Assembly (NCBI RefSeq): GCF_004331455.1
Contig: NZ_SJJR01000018.1
Coordinates: forward strand, 1 to 64,000
Direction of reading: 5' to 3'
Source: Micromonospora zingiberis
Lineage (GTDB): Bacteria > Actinomycetota > Actinomycetes > Mycobacteriales > Micromonosporaceae
DNA length: 64,000 bases
Positions 16,677 through 27,244 of the stretch are shown here, one piece after another. Made by a program: the position numbers and the translations under genes. Every line of letters starts with the position of its first letter. The first letter of the stretch is position 1. Under the pieces are notes generated by a model that saw only the letters and a list, made by a program, of their open reading frames with translations, ran no database searches and was not told the DNA's origin.

Positions 16677-17885
16677 GTGCACGACTTCACTAACCTGCTC
16701 ATCCAGGTCGGTGCGCTGCTGTTCCTGCTCGGCCTGCTCGGGCGGCTCGGCCGCCGGATCGGGCTCTCACCGATCCCGCTGTACCTGCTGGCCGGGCTCG
16801 CCTTCGGCCACGGCGGCATCCTGGAGCTGAACGCCAGCGAGGAGTTCTTCGCCCTCGGCGCCGAGATCGGCGTGATCCTGCTCCTGCTGATGCTCGGCCT
16901 GGAGTACTCGGCCGGTGAGTTGGTCGGCAACCTACGGTCGGCCGCACCGGCGGGTCTGCTGGACGCGGTGCTGAACGCGCTGCCGGGCGCGGCCTTCGCG
17001 CTGCTGCTCGGCTGGGGCTGGCTGGCCGCCGTGGTGCTCGCCGGGATCACCTGGGTCTCCTCCTCCGGCGTGATCGCCAAGGTCCTCGGCGACCTGGGGC
17101 GGCTCGGTAACCGGGAAACGCCGGTGGTCCTTTCCGTGCTGGTGGTCGAGGACCTGGCCATGGCGTTCTACCTGCCGCTGGTGACCGCACTGCTCGCCGG
17201 CGTCGGGCTGGTCCAGGGCGGTGTCGCGCTCGGAATCGCGGTGTTGACGGTGGTCACCGTCCTGGTGGTCGCGCTCCGCTACGGAAACCTCATCTCCCGG
17301 GCGATGTCCGCCGACAACCCCGAGGCGCTGCTGCTCGGTGTCCTCGGCCTGACCCTGCTGGTGGCCGGGGCGGCGGCGAAGCTCCAGGTGTCCGCGGCGG
17401 TGGGGGCGTTCCTGGTCGGTATCGCGCTCTCCGGGCCGGTCGCCCACCACGCCACCGAGTTGCTCACGCCGGTACGTGACCTGTTCGCCGCCGTCTTCTT
17501 CGTCTTCTTCGGGCTGGCCACCGACCCCCGGCACATCCCGCCGGTGCTGCTGCCCGCGCTGCTGCTCGCACTGGTCACCATGGCGACCAAGACGCTCACC
17601 GGCTATCTCGCCGCCCGGCGGGTCGGCATCGCCGAGCCGGGCCGGTGGCGGGCCGGGCTGGCACTGGTGCCCCGGGGTGAGTTCTCCATCGTCATCGCGG
17701 GCCTCGCGGTGGCGGCCGGCAGCGTCTCGCCGAAGCTGGCGGCACTCGCCGCGACGTACGTTCTGATCACGGTGGTAAGTGGGCCGATGCTCGCCCGGCT
17801 GCCGGATCTGCCCCGGGCCAAGAAATGGCTGCGGAAGCGGGCGGTTCCGCAACGGGTCGGGACGGCGACGGTGGACCGGGCGTGA
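16677..17885 (+). CDS. CPA2 family monovalent cation:proton antiporter (KhtU/KefB type)
   Basis: A 402-residue integral membrane protein with about 12 transmembrane helices. Typical CPA2 features include LLAGLAFGHGGILEL (helix 2), GLEYSAGEL, the discontinuous-helix region GITWVSSSGVIAKVLGDLG and VVEDLAM with the acidic ion-binding residues near 160. It lacks the long C-terminal RCK domain of KefB/KefC, which is instead supplied by the separate upstream protein, as in KhtTU. GTG 16677 starts six bases after the upstream stop. The main transported ion (K+ or Na+) is inferred. Confidence 0.88.
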   Translation: MHDFTNLLIQVGALLFLLGLLGRLGRRIGLSPIPLYLLAGLAFGHGGILELNASEEFFALGAEIGVILLLLMLGLEYSAGELVGNLRSAAPAGLLDAVLNALPGAAFALLLGWGWLAAVVLAGITWVSSSGVIAKVLGDLGRLGNRETPVVLSVLVVEDLAMAFYLPLVTALLAGVGLVQGGVALGIAVLTVVTVLVVALRYGNLISRAMSADNPEALLLGVLGLTLLVAGAAAKLQVSAAVGAFLVGIALSGPVAHHATELLTPVRDLFAAVFFVFFGLATDPRHIPPVLLPALLLALVTMATKTLTGYLAARRVGIAEPGRWRAGLALVPRGEFSIVIAGLAVAAGSVSPKLAALAATYVLITVVSGPMLARLPDLPRAKKWLRKRAVPQRVGTATVDRA

Positions 17886-18072
17886 CCGGGCAAACCGGCC
17901 GAGTGAGCGGACCGGTTCGGCCGTCCGGACGATCCGGCCCACCCGACAGACGCGGAATTGCTTCTGGGAAGGGCTACCCGTACTCACCGGTACCGCGTTA
18001 CCGTGTCGCCCCAGCAGCCAGGGTTCGCGTAGGGCGGACGACGCCCCCACGGGCAGAGCGGAAGGTTGGCCG

Positions 18073-18501
18073 GTGAGCGTGCAGGAGTCAGCGTTCCACG
18101 GCTTCGCCAACCCCGTCGACCCGACTCCGGCGGAGTTGCGGGCGTGGGCGTACAACCCCGATTCGGTGCCGTTGACGTCCATGCCACCGGACTGGGACCT
18201 GCTGGTCTCGGGTGACCGCCTGGTGACGACGTTGTTCGACCTGGCGATGGACCCGACCTGTCCGGCCCGGCGGTTCGCCCTGCACTGCCTGTACATCTAC
18301 GCCGCCGACGGGATCCGGACGAACTTCCGGGCGCATCCCCGGCGACGCTTCCGCAAGCTGGTGGACCAGGCCGAGCGCAACGGCGACGAGATGATGCGCA
18401 TTTGGGCGCACAACAGCCGGGTACTGCTGACCCGTCCGGAGTTGTTCGTCTACCGGGAATGGTGCGAAGGCGGCCTGGTCCGCGAGGGTCGCCGCCTCTG
18501 A
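18073..18501 (+). CDS. Conserved hypothetical protein
   Basis: A 142-residue soluble protein with a high content of aromatic residues. The N-terminal part (FANPVDPTPAELRAWAYN) and the helical core (LVTTLFDLAMDPTCPARRFALHCLYIYAADGIRT) suggest a compact alpha-helical fold. GTG 18073 is preferred over the longer frame from 17779, which overlaps the antiporter gene; GTG 18079 is also possible. A dispersed inverted repeat follows the stop. I recognise similar actinobacterial hypotheticals in style but not a named family, and no function can be given. Confidence 0.65.
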   Translation: MSVQESAFHGFANPVDPTPAELRAWAYNPDSVPLTSMPPDWDLLVSGDRLVTTLFDLAMDPTCPARRFALHCLYIYAADGIRTNFRAHPRRRFRKLVDQAERNGDEMMRIWAHNSRVLLTRPELFVYREWCEGGLVREGRRL

Positions 18502-18513
18502 GCCCCCGCGCAG

Positions 18514-18556
18514 ATCTTGGTACGAAACTGCCCTCTCGAGGATTTCGTACCAAGAT
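18514..18556. repeat. Dispersed inverted repeat family B, complete copy
   Basis: ATCTTGGTACGAAA (18514-18527) and TTTCGTACCAAGAT (18543-18556) are perfect 14-bp arms around a 15-base loop with a CTCGAG palindrome. It lies 12 bases past the upstream stop and may terminate transcription there. Confidence 0.85.
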
Positions 18557-18615
18557 TCGGTGCAGCGAACGGGCCGGGAACCCCCGTGGCTCCCGGGCCG
18601 CACGTCAGCGGATCG

Positions 18616-18840
18616 TCAGCGGGACCCGCCTCGCTCTCGGCGGTGCTGATCGGTGCGTGCCTGGCCGGCACCGTGTCCGCCCCGACCGCCCTGACCATCC
18701 TGGCCGCTGAATCTGCCGGACTTGACCTGGTCGGCGAAGCGCCCTTTGGTGATCCGGTCGAACCGCTGCCGGACGTCCTCAGCCAGATTGTCGAGCCGGT
18801 GCTCCGCCTGTTCGGCCACCTTCTTCGCCGCTTCCGTCAT
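18616..18840 (-). CDS. MT0933-like antitoxin family protein (putative)
   Basis: A 74-residue charged protein. The N-terminal half (KKVAEQAEHRLDNLAEDVRQRFDRITKGRFADQV) resembles the MT0933-like antitoxin pattern of a helical, Lys/Asp-rich repeat ending in D.(K/T)T.G(K/R)(Y/F)ADQV; the C-terminal part is a low-complexity Gly/Arg/Gln tail. No toxin gene is adjacent, so a toxin-antitoxin role is doubtful, and many family members are orphans annotated only by similarity. ATG 18840 is well placed with an AGGGGGGAGC-type upstream sequence. Confidence 0.5.
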   Translation of the reverse strand: MTEAAKKVAEQAEHRLDNLAEDVRQRFDRITKGRFADQVKSGRFSGQDGQGGRGGHGAGQARTDQHRRERGGSR

Positions 18841-18917
18841 GGCTCCCCCCGCCAGATCGGTCCGGTTTGAGATGGTTAGATCCGATTAGTCGAGGCTATC
18901 GAGAGAAGCGGTCCCCC

Positions 18918-18941
18918 GCTCGGGTTTGCGTCAACCCGAGC
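18918..18941 (-). terminator. Terminator of the dnaK-grpE-dnaJ-hspR operon
   Basis: Arms GCTCGGGTT (18918-18926) and AACCCGAGC (18933-18941) form a perfect 9-bp stem with a 6-base loop, 57 bases after the hspR stop. Confidence 0.75.
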
Positions 18942-18997
18942 CGGTCCGACGAGCCGGCCGGCGCCTCGCCGGCAGAACTGCTGGGCGGGTCGAGGAA

Positions 18998-19435
18998 TCA
19001 GCGGCCGGGGCTACGGCGGGGACGCCAGACCACCAGTGCGGTGGAGGTCTGGTTGGTCGGCACCAGGTCACGGCCGGGGAAGCGGGCCAGCGATTCCAGC
19101 TCGGCCATCCGGCGGTACGCGGCCTCCAGTTCGGCCTCCAACTGGGCAACCCGCTGCTGCGCCCGCTCCAACAGCTGCTCCAGGCCGATGATCCGCTTGA
19201 TCCCGGCGAGGTTGACCCCGTCGTCCTGGCTGAGCCGTTGCACCTCGCGCAGCAGCACCACGTCCCGCACGCTGTACCGCCGCCCACCACCCGCCGCGCG
19301 GCCGGCCTGCACCAGGCCGAGCCGGTCGTACTGGCGCAGCGTCTGCGGGTGCATCCCCGCCATCCGTGCCGCAACCGAGATCATCAGCACCTTGGCCTCG
19401 TAGGCAGGGTCATCCGAACCGACGAACCCGTCCAT
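18998..19435 (-). CDS. hspR: Heat shock repressor HspR (MerR family)
   Basis: A 145-residue MerR-type regulator: helix-turn-helix and wing SVAARMAGMHPQTLRQYDRLGLVQ...RRYSVRDVVLLREVQRL, then a coiled coil (about 75-110, LEQLLERAQQRVAQLEAELEAAYRRM) for dimerisation and a short tail. HspR binds HAIR operators with DnaK as corepressor. ATG 19435 has GGAGG eight bases upstream; the GTG at 19444 overlaps that site. It is the last gene of the operon, 28 bases after dnaJ, and HAIR sites are present before dnaK and clpB. Confidence 0.95.
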   Translation of the reverse strand: MDGFVGSDDPAYEAKVLMISVAARMAGMHPQTLRQYDRLGLVQAGRAAGGGRRYSVRDVVLLREVQRLSQDDGVNLAGIKRIIGLEQLLERAQQRVAQLEAELEAAYRRMAELESLARFPGRDLVPTNQTSTALVVWRPRRSPGR

Positions 19436-19463
19436 GCCGCTCACCTCCGCACCGCTTCACCGA

Positions 19464-20645
19464 TCAACTGAACCGACGCACTCGCGCGTCGAGATGTTCC
19501 CGAGCCGCTGGCGGCGTCTGCGCGGCGAACGTCTCCAGGGCCGCCCGTGCCTCGTCGGAGACCCGGGCCGGCACCACCACGTCGAGCGTGACGAGCAGGT
19601 CGCCGGCCTGACCGTCCCGGCGGCTCACACCCTTGCCCCGGGCCCGCAGCACACGTCCGCTCGGCGTACCAGCCGGCACCCGCAGGGTCACCGCACCGTC
19701 GAGGGTCGGCACCCGCAGATCGGTGCCGAGCACCGCCTCCGTGAAGGTGATCGGGACAGTCAGGGTGAGGTCGTCACCGGTGCGCCCGAACAGCTCGTCC
19801 GGCCGGACCTTGACGTGCACGAACAGGTCACCCGCCGGGCCGCCGCGCTCGCCGGGCTCGCCCCGGCCGGCCAGCCGGATCCGCTGCCCGTCGGCCACGC
19901 CGGCCGGGAAGCGGACGTTGAGCGTACGGGTCTTGGTCACGCCGCCGGTGCCCTGGCACTCCGGGCACTTCTCGTCGACCACGGTGCCGACGCCCTGACA
20001 GTTGCGGCACGGCTCGGAGAAGCTGAACGCGCCCTGATTACGGGTGGTCACCCCGGCTCCGTGGCAGACCGGGCAGGCCCTCGGTTGGGTGCCCGGCTTG
20101 GCACCGTTGCCGTGGCAGGTGTCGCAGACCCCGGGTGCCCGCAACGTCAACGGCAGCGTCACGCCCCGGACCGCGTCGTCGAAGTCGAGCGCCACCTCGG
20201 TCTCGACGTCCCGCCCACGCGCCGGGCCGGGCGCACCGCCGCCAGCACCCGGGGCGCCGCCGGAGAAGATCGAGCTGAACAGGTCGGAGATGTTGCCGCC
20301 GGCGAACCGGCCGCCGCCGGGGGACGCCCCGCCGAACAGGTCGGAGACGTCGAACGGCATCCCGCCGGGCTGGCCCGTCTGGCGGGCACCTCGGCGGAAC
20401 GCGCCCGAGCCGAACAGCGAACGCATCTCGTCGTACTCACGGCGCTTGGTGTCGTCACCGAGCACCGCGTACGCCTCGGAGACCGCCTTGAAGCGCTCCT
20501 CGGCCTTGGGGTCACCGGGGTTGTGGTCCGGGTGTGACTCGCGGGCCAGCTTCCGGTACGCCTTCTTGATCTCGTCAGCGGAGGCGGTCTTCGCCACGCC
20601 CAGGACCGCGTAGTAGTCCTTCTCGATCCAGTCCTTGGAACTCAA
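19464..20645 (-). CDS. dnaJ: Chaperone protein DnaJ (type I)
   Basis: A 393-residue J-protein that stimulates DnaK ATPase activity and delivers clients. The J domain (residues 8-75) contains the HPD motif in ARESHPDHNPGD, followed by a Gly/Phe-rich linker, and four zinc-binding repeats CDTCHGNG, CPVCHGAG, CRNCQGVG and CPECQGTG (about 165-230), then the C-terminal client-binding domains. The best start is TTG 20645, with GGGGAGGTGGA upstream; the longer frame to 20717 would read through that site. It lies between grpE and hspR. Confidence 0.95.
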   Translation of the reverse strand: MSSKDWIEKDYYAVLGVAKTASADEIKKAYRKLARESHPDHNPGDPKAEERFKAVSEAYAVLGDDTKRREYDEMRSLFGSGAFRRGARQTGQPGGMPFDVSDLFGGASPGGGRFAGGNISDLFSSIFSGGAPGAGGGAPGPARGRDVETEVALDFDDAVRGVTLPLTLRAPGVCDTCHGNGAKPGTQPRACPVCHGAGVTTRNQGAFSFSEPCRNCQGVGTVVDEKCPECQGTGGVTKTRTLNVRFPAGVADGQRIRLAGRGEPGERGGPAGDLFVHVKVRPDELFGRTGDDLTLTVPITFTEAVLGTDLRVPTLDGAVTLRVPAGTPSGRVLRARGKGVSRRDGQAGDLLVTLDVVVPARVSDEARAALETFAAQTPPAAREHLDARVRRFS

Positions 20646-20726
20646 CGTCCACCTCCCCGCCGTCGGGCCGGGGCCGCCCCGTCCGCCGTAACTCGGCGGG
20701 CGGGGCGGCCCGGTCACCGTCGCGCA

Positions 20727-21503
20727 CTATTCCGGATCGGCCACCGCGACCAGCGCGGGCCGCAGCAGTCGCTCGCCAATCTGGTAGCCCCGCCGCATCA
20801 CCTGCACGCAGGTCGGCTCGGTGACGTCGGCCGACGTCTGGTGGGCCACCGCCTCGTGCCGCGTCGGGTCGAACGGGTCGCCCTGCTCACCGAAGGGCGT
20901 CAGGCCGAACTTGCCCAACGCGGTGATCAGCTGCTCGGCCACCGAACCGAAGGGGCCGACCAGGTCGCCGTGCTCCCGGGCCCGGTCCAGGTCGTCCAGG
21001 ATCGGCAGCAGCGCGGCGAGCACGGAACCGGTGGCCTGCTCGGTGACCAGCCCACGGTCGCGCTCGACCCGCTTGCGGTAGTTGGCGTACTCCGCCGACA
21101 CCCGTTGCAGGTCCCGCGTGCGTTCCTCCAGGTCGGCGCGGAGCGCCTCCAGCTCGGCACCGAGTGCGGTACCCGCGCTCTCCGACACCTTCTCCGCCGG
21201 GGTCTCCCCCACCGGGTTCGCCGGAGAGTCCACCACCGGCGGCCCGTCGGTGGACGGTTCGCTCAGCGCGGCGGCCTCGACCTCGATCGCGTCGACCACG
21301 ACCTCGGCGTCCTCGACCAAGCCCTCGGCCGGGGCGTCCGACCCGGCGTCGGCCGCCGCACCGTCCGGCTCACGGGTCTGACTGATCTTGCGGTTGTTGC
21401 GGATGACGACCCGCGGCGCGGCGCCGGCGGCCGGCTCCGACGCCGAGCCACCCGGCGCCGACCCGGTGTCACCCGGGTCAGCGGCTCGTGGCTTCTCCGT
21501 CAT
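20727..21503 (-). CDS. grpE: Nucleotide exchange factor GrpE
   Basis: A 258-residue protein that releases ADP from DnaK. The N-terminal ~120 residues are acidic and low-complexity, with a basic patch RVVIRNNRKI; the long coiled coil (LEALRADLEERTRDLQRVSAEYANYRKRVERD, about 125-160) and the C-terminal beta domain ending VMRRGYQIGERLLRPALVAV are diagnostic. ATG 21503 follows an AGGGACGAGG site. Located 37 bases after dnaK in the heat shock operon. The N-terminal extension is longer than in E. coli but usual in actinobacteria. Confidence 0.95.
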   Translation of the reverse strand: MTEKPRAADPGDTGSAPGGSASEPAAGAAPRVVIRNNRKISQTREPDGAAADAGSDAPAEGLVEDAEVVVDAIEVEAAALSEPSTDGPPVVDSPANPVGETPAEKVSESAGTALGAELEALRADLEERTRDLQRVSAEYANYRKRVERDRGLVTEQATGSVLAALLPILDDLDRAREHGDLVGPFGSVAEQLITALGKFGLTPFGEQGDPFDPTRHEAVAHQTSADVTEPTCVQVMRRGYQIGERLLRPALVAVADPE

Positions 21504-21540
21504 ACGACTACCTCGTCCCTCTGCCCGCGAGTCCGGGCGG

Positions 21541-23415
<1,875 letters not shown>

Positions 23416-23505
23416 CTTCGCTTCCTCGCTTCGTAACGTTGAGCAGGTGACGGAGGTTGCCGTCGCACTGCCTGGCGGGCGCCGCCCGCAGCGACCCCAC
23501 CTCAA

Positions 23506-23526
23506 GTTGAGTGAACTTGACTCAAT
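23506..23526 (-). promoter_or_regulatory. HAIR (HspR) operator upstream of dnaK
   Basis: TTGAGT (23507-23512), gaacttg, ACTCAA (23520-23525) matches the HAIR consensus with exact N7 spacing. It overlaps a second palindrome, CAAGTT-gagtg-AACTTG (23503-23519). It lies between dnaK and the divergent GTPase gene. Confidence 0.92.
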
Positions 23527-23636
23527 AGTGCCACGCCCGCCGGAATCGTCAAGTCAGGGTTGAGTCGGATAGGCGCAACTCGCGGCTCGCTACCGACCGG
23601 TTGTCTTACCTTGTGTCGGTCGGGCACGCTTTAGCG

Positions 23637-25475
23637 GTGACGACGAACGGCGATTCCGCCTCACTATCCGGCACGCCCGCCGTCGCAGCCCGCACCGGCC
23701 CCATCGACGCCGGGGAGGTCCGGTCCGCCGGGGAAGACCTCCTGCCCGACGCCCTGACCGGCCTGCGTGCCGCGATCGGGGAGGCCCGGTTCCCGCTCGT
23801 ACTGCCCTCGGCCGACCCCGCCGGGCGGATCGGCGCCGCTCTCGCCGACCAACTCGACGACTACCTGCTGCCCCGGCTCACCCGCCTCGACGCGCCGCTG
23901 CTCGTGGTGGTCGGCGGGTCCACCGGCGCCGGGAAGTCGACCCTGGTCAACAGCCTGGTGCAGGCGCGGGTCAGCGCCGCCGGGGTGCTGCGTCCCACCA
24001 CCCGCTCGCCCGTCCTGGTGTGCAATCCGGCCGACTCGCCCTGGTTCCGCCGGGGCGAACTGCTGCCCGGCCTCACCCGCACCAACCAGCCCAGCGACGA
24101 CCCCCGCACCCTGCATCTGGTGACCGCCCCGGCGCTCGCACCCGGGCTGGCCTTCCTGGACGCCCCCGACATCGACTCGGTGGTCGACGCCAACCGGGCG
24201 TTGGCCGGCCAACTACTCGCCGCCGCCGACCTCTGGCTCTTCGTCACCACCGCCGCCCGGTACGCCGACGCCGTCCCGTGGGAGCTGCTGCGCGGCGCGC
24301 GGGCCCGGGGCGCGGTGATCGCCATGGTGCTCGACCGGGTGCCGGCGGAGGCCACCGACGAGGTGGCCGCGCACCTCGGCGAGATGCTCGCCGAGCAGGA
24401 TCTCGGCTCGGCGCCGCTGTTCGTCCTGCCGGAGACCTGGATCGACGGGCAGGGCCTGCTACCCGACCGGGTCACCGCACCGCTGGCCGACTGGTTCGCC
24501 CGGCTCGCCGCCGACGCGGACGCCCGCTCCGCGGTGGTCCGGCAGACCCTGGGCGGCGCGCTGGCCGCGCTGCAACCGGCCGTCGAGAGCCTGGCCGGTG
24601 CCGCAGACGAACAGGTGGCCGCCGCCGACGCGCTGGACGATCGGGTACGCGCCGCGTACCGGTCCGCGAACCGGACGGTGGAGCAGGGGCTGCGCGACGG
24701 CCGGCTGCTCCGTGGCGAGGTGCTGGCCCGCTGGCAGGAGTTCGTCGGCACCAGCGAGTTCTTCCGCAGCCTGGAGGCGCGGATCGGCCGGCTACGGGAC
24801 CGGCTCGTGGCCGCGTTCAGCCGACGCCCGGCGCCCGCCGCCGAGCTGCGCGACGCGATCGAATCCCAACTGGTCACCCTGCTGCGGGCAGTGGCCGCCG
24901 AGGCGGCCGAGCACGCGTACACCGGCTGGAAGGCTCATCCGGCCGGCGCGGCGCTACTCGAACCGGAGCTCGCGCACCACTCCGCCGACCTGCCCGAACG
25001 CGCCGAGCGGCTGGTCCGGGACTGGCAGCGGGGCGTGCTGGAGTTGGTCCGCACCGAGGGCGGCGACCGACGTTTCGTGGCCCGCACGGCGGCGTACGCG
25101 GTGAACGCCACCGGGCTGGCCGTCATGATCGCGGTGTTCGCCTCGACGGCGTTCATCCCGACCGGGCTGGAGGTCGCCACCGGAGCGGGCACCACCGTCG
25201 CCGGACAGGCGGTACTGCAAGCCATCTTCGGCGACCAGGCGGTGCGTACGCTCGCCAACAAGGCCCGGGAGGATCTGCTGGACCGGGTGCGGGTCCTGCT
25301 GGACGCCGAGGCGGCCCGCTACCTCGCCCGGACCGAACAGGCCCGGCCGGCGGCACAGGCCGCGACCGCGTTGCGCCAGGCCGCCGAGCGGGTGGAGACG
25401 GCCCGGCTACGCAGCGGTTTCGCCGACCCGGCCGCCGCCCTGAGCGGACCGGCCGCCCCGGGGCGGCCGGCGTGA
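23637..25475 (+). CDS. Dynamin-like GTPase, first of a pair
   Basis: A 612-residue P-loop protein. The G1 loop GGSTGAGKST is near residue 100, LDAPDIDSVV serves as G3, and LDRVP is a degenerate G4 site. A long helical region (about 300-480) is followed by one or two hydrophobic helices near 490-530 (ATGLAVMIAVFASTAFIPTG), then a helical end. This is the YfjP/dynamin-like layout of membrane-remodelling GTPases. GTG 23637 is chosen; a TTG at 23601 would add 12 residues. The second GTPase follows 25 bases later. In Streptomyces, adjacent dynA-dynB encode dynamin-like proteins that stabilise FtsZ rings at sporulation septa; orthology here is inferred. Confidence 0.8.
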   Translation: MTTNGDSASLSGTPAVAARTGPIDAGEVRSAGEDLLPDALTGLRAAIGEARFPLVLPSADPAGRIGAALADQLDDYLLPRLTRLDAPLLVVVGGSTGAGKSTLVNSLVQARVSAAGVLRPTTRSPVLVCNPADSPWFRRGELLPGLTRTNQPSDDPRTLHLVTAPALAPGLAFLDAPDIDSVVDANRALAGQLLAAADLWLFVTTAARYADAVPWELLRGARARGAVIAMVLDRVPAEATDEVAAHLGEMLAEQDLGSAPLFVLPETWIDGQGLLPDRVTAPLADWFARLAADADARSAVVRQTLGGALAALQPAVESLAGAADEQVAAADALDDRVRAAYRSANRTVEQGLRDGRLLRGEVLARWQEFVGTSEFFRSLEARIGRLRDRLVAAFSRRPAPAAELRDAIESQLVTLLRAVAAEAAEHAYTGWKAHPAGAALLEPELAHHSADLPERAERLVRDWQRGVLELVRTEGGDRRFVARTAAYAVNATGLAVMIAVFASTAFIPTGLEVATGAGTTVAGQAVLQAIFGDQAVRTLANKAREDLLDRVRVLLDAEAARYLARTEQARPAAQAATALRQAAERVETARLRSGFADPAAALSGPAAPGRPA

Positions 25476-25500
25476 GCACAGCGATCAGCCGGGAGCGGCC

Positions 25501-27186
25501 GTGATGGGAATGGGCGGACGCCTGCGTGAGGCGTTGCGGGCGGACGGCCGGGTGGACGCCGACCAGTTGGTCGCCCGACTGGAGGCGATCCACCGGTTCC
25601 TCGGCATCGTCGACGGCCAACTGCCGGACACCCCGCTGGTGCCGGCACGCACGCTGGTCGAACGGGCCGGCACCCGGCTGTCGCTCTCCCGCGACCACAC
25701 CGTCGTGGCGCTCGCTGGCGCGACCGGCAGCGGCAAGTCGAGCCTGTTCAACGCGATGGCCCGGATGGACCTCTCCACGGTGGGGGTACGCCGGCCCACC
25801 ACCGGCGTGGCACACGCCTGCGTGTGGGGGCCACTCGACGGCGGCACCCGGCTGCTGGACTGGCTCGGCGTGCTGCCTCGGCACCGGTTCGTCCGGGAGA
25901 GCGCGCTGGACGGCGACGACGAGTCCACGCTGCACGGGCTGATCCTGCTCGACCTGCCGGACTTCGACTCGGTGCAGCACTCCCACCGCTTGGAGGTGGA
26001 CCGGCTGCTCGGCCTGGTCGACCTGGTGGTCTGGGTGGTCGACCCGCAGAAGTACGCCGACCGGGTGGTGCACGACAGCTACCTGCGCGAATTCCACCGG
26101 CACCGCGACGTCACGGTGGTCGTACTCAACCAGGTCGACCGGCTGCCCCCGGCCGAGGTGCCCCGGGTCCTGGCCGACCTGCGCCGACTGCTCGACGCCG
26201 ACGGGCTCGCGGGGGTGCCGCTGCTGGCCACCACCATCGCCGAACCGGCCGGCACGGAAGGGCTGCGCGAGGCGCTGGAACGCGGTGTCGCCGAGCGACA
26301 GGCCGCGCTGCGCCGGCTCTCCGGTGACGTGGACGCGGTGGTCGCCGCGCTGGACGAGATGGTCGGCGCGCCGCGTCCGGCGCTGCCCGCCGGTGATCCG
26401 GCGGTGGCCTCGTTGGACCGGGCGCTGGTCGCCGCAGCGGGCGTGCCGACGGTCGCGGCGGCGGTCGAGCAGGCGTACCGACACCGGGCCGCCTCGACCA
26501 CCGGCTGGCCCGTGGTGCGGCTCTGGCGGCGGCTACGCGCCGATCCGCTGCGCCGGCTGCACCTGACCGACTCGTCGGGTTACCCGCGCGACCCGGCGGA
26601 GAGTCTGGTCGCCGCGACGTCCGTACCGGAACCGAGCGCCGCCGACCGGTCCGCGCTGGGGCTCGCCGTCCGCACGGTGGCCGAGCGGGCCGGCTCGGGT
26701 CTGCCGAGCGCCTGGCCGAACGCGGTCACCGCGGCGGCCCGGTCCCGGCTCGGTGACCTGCCGGACGCCCTGGACCGCGCGATCGCCGGCACCGACCTGG
26801 GGATGAACCGGCCCCGCGTCTGGTGGCGGCTGGTCGGCGGGGTGCAGTGGCTGGTGACCCTGGCGGCCCTGGCCGGGCTCGGCTGGCTCGCGCTCGGCTA
26901 CGCGCTGCGGGCCCTGGGGCTGCCGGAGCTGCGTCATCCGATGGTCGGTGAGGTGCCCGTACCGACGCTGCTGCTGCTCGGCGGGTTGCTGGCCGGGCTG
27001 CTGGTGACGGCGCTGACCCAACCGGTGGCGCGGTGGGCCGCCCGGCGGGCCCGGCAGCGCGCCGAGGCCCGGCTGACCAGCGCGGTGGCCCAGGTCGGCG
27101 AGGAGTACGTGCTGGCACCGGTGCGCGCAGTGATCGCCGCGCACGCCGACGCCCGGACCGTTCTCGAGGTCGCCCGACACCGGTGA
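25501..27186 (+). CDS. Dynamin-like/YfjP family GTPase, second of a pair
   Basis: A 561-residue GTPase with a complete motif set: G1 ATGSGKSS near residue 75, G3 DLPDFDSV near 155, and G4 LNQVDRL near 205. Two C-terminal transmembrane helices (about 440-465 and 478-500) anchor it, followed by a basic amphipathic end. Possible starts are GTG 25501, ATG 25504 and ATG 25510. The tight spacing after the first GTPase suggests an operon and joint action, as for dynamin-like heteromers such as DynA-DynB in Streptomyces. Confidence 0.82.
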   Translation: MMGMGGRLREALRADGRVDADQLVARLEAIHRFLGIVDGQLPDTPLVPARTLVERAGTRLSLSRDHTVVALAGATGSGKSSLFNAMARMDLSTVGVRRPTTGVAHACVWGPLDGGTRLLDWLGVLPRHRFVRESALDGDDESTLHGLILLDLPDFDSVQHSHRLEVDRLLGLVDLVVWVVDPQKYADRVVHDSYLREFHRHRDVTVVVLNQVDRLPPAEVPRVLADLRRLLDADGLAGVPLLATTIAEPAGTEGLREALERGVAERQAALRRLSGDVDAVVAALDEMVGAPRPALPAGDPAVASLDRALVAAAGVPTVAAAVEQAYRHRAASTTGWPVVRLWRRLRADPLRRLHLTDSSGYPRDPAESLVAATSVPEPSAADRSALGLAVRTVAERAGSGLPSAWPNAVTAAARSRLGDLPDALDRAIAGTDLGMNRPRVWWRLVGGVQWLVTLAALAGLGWLALGYALRALGLPELRHPMVGEVPVPTLLLLGGLLAGLLVTALTQPVARWAARRARQRAEARLTSAVAQVGEEYVLAPVRAVIAAHADARTVLEVARHR

Positions 27187-27244
27187 CCGATACCGGTCGG
27201 TTCGGTCAGCGGTGGCCGGGCCGCGAGCGGCGTAGTGTCGACTC

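Noticed and set aside
18616..18840. Toxin-antitoxin pair
   Set aside because: The antitoxin-like gene has no adjacent toxin, so only the orphan family call is made.
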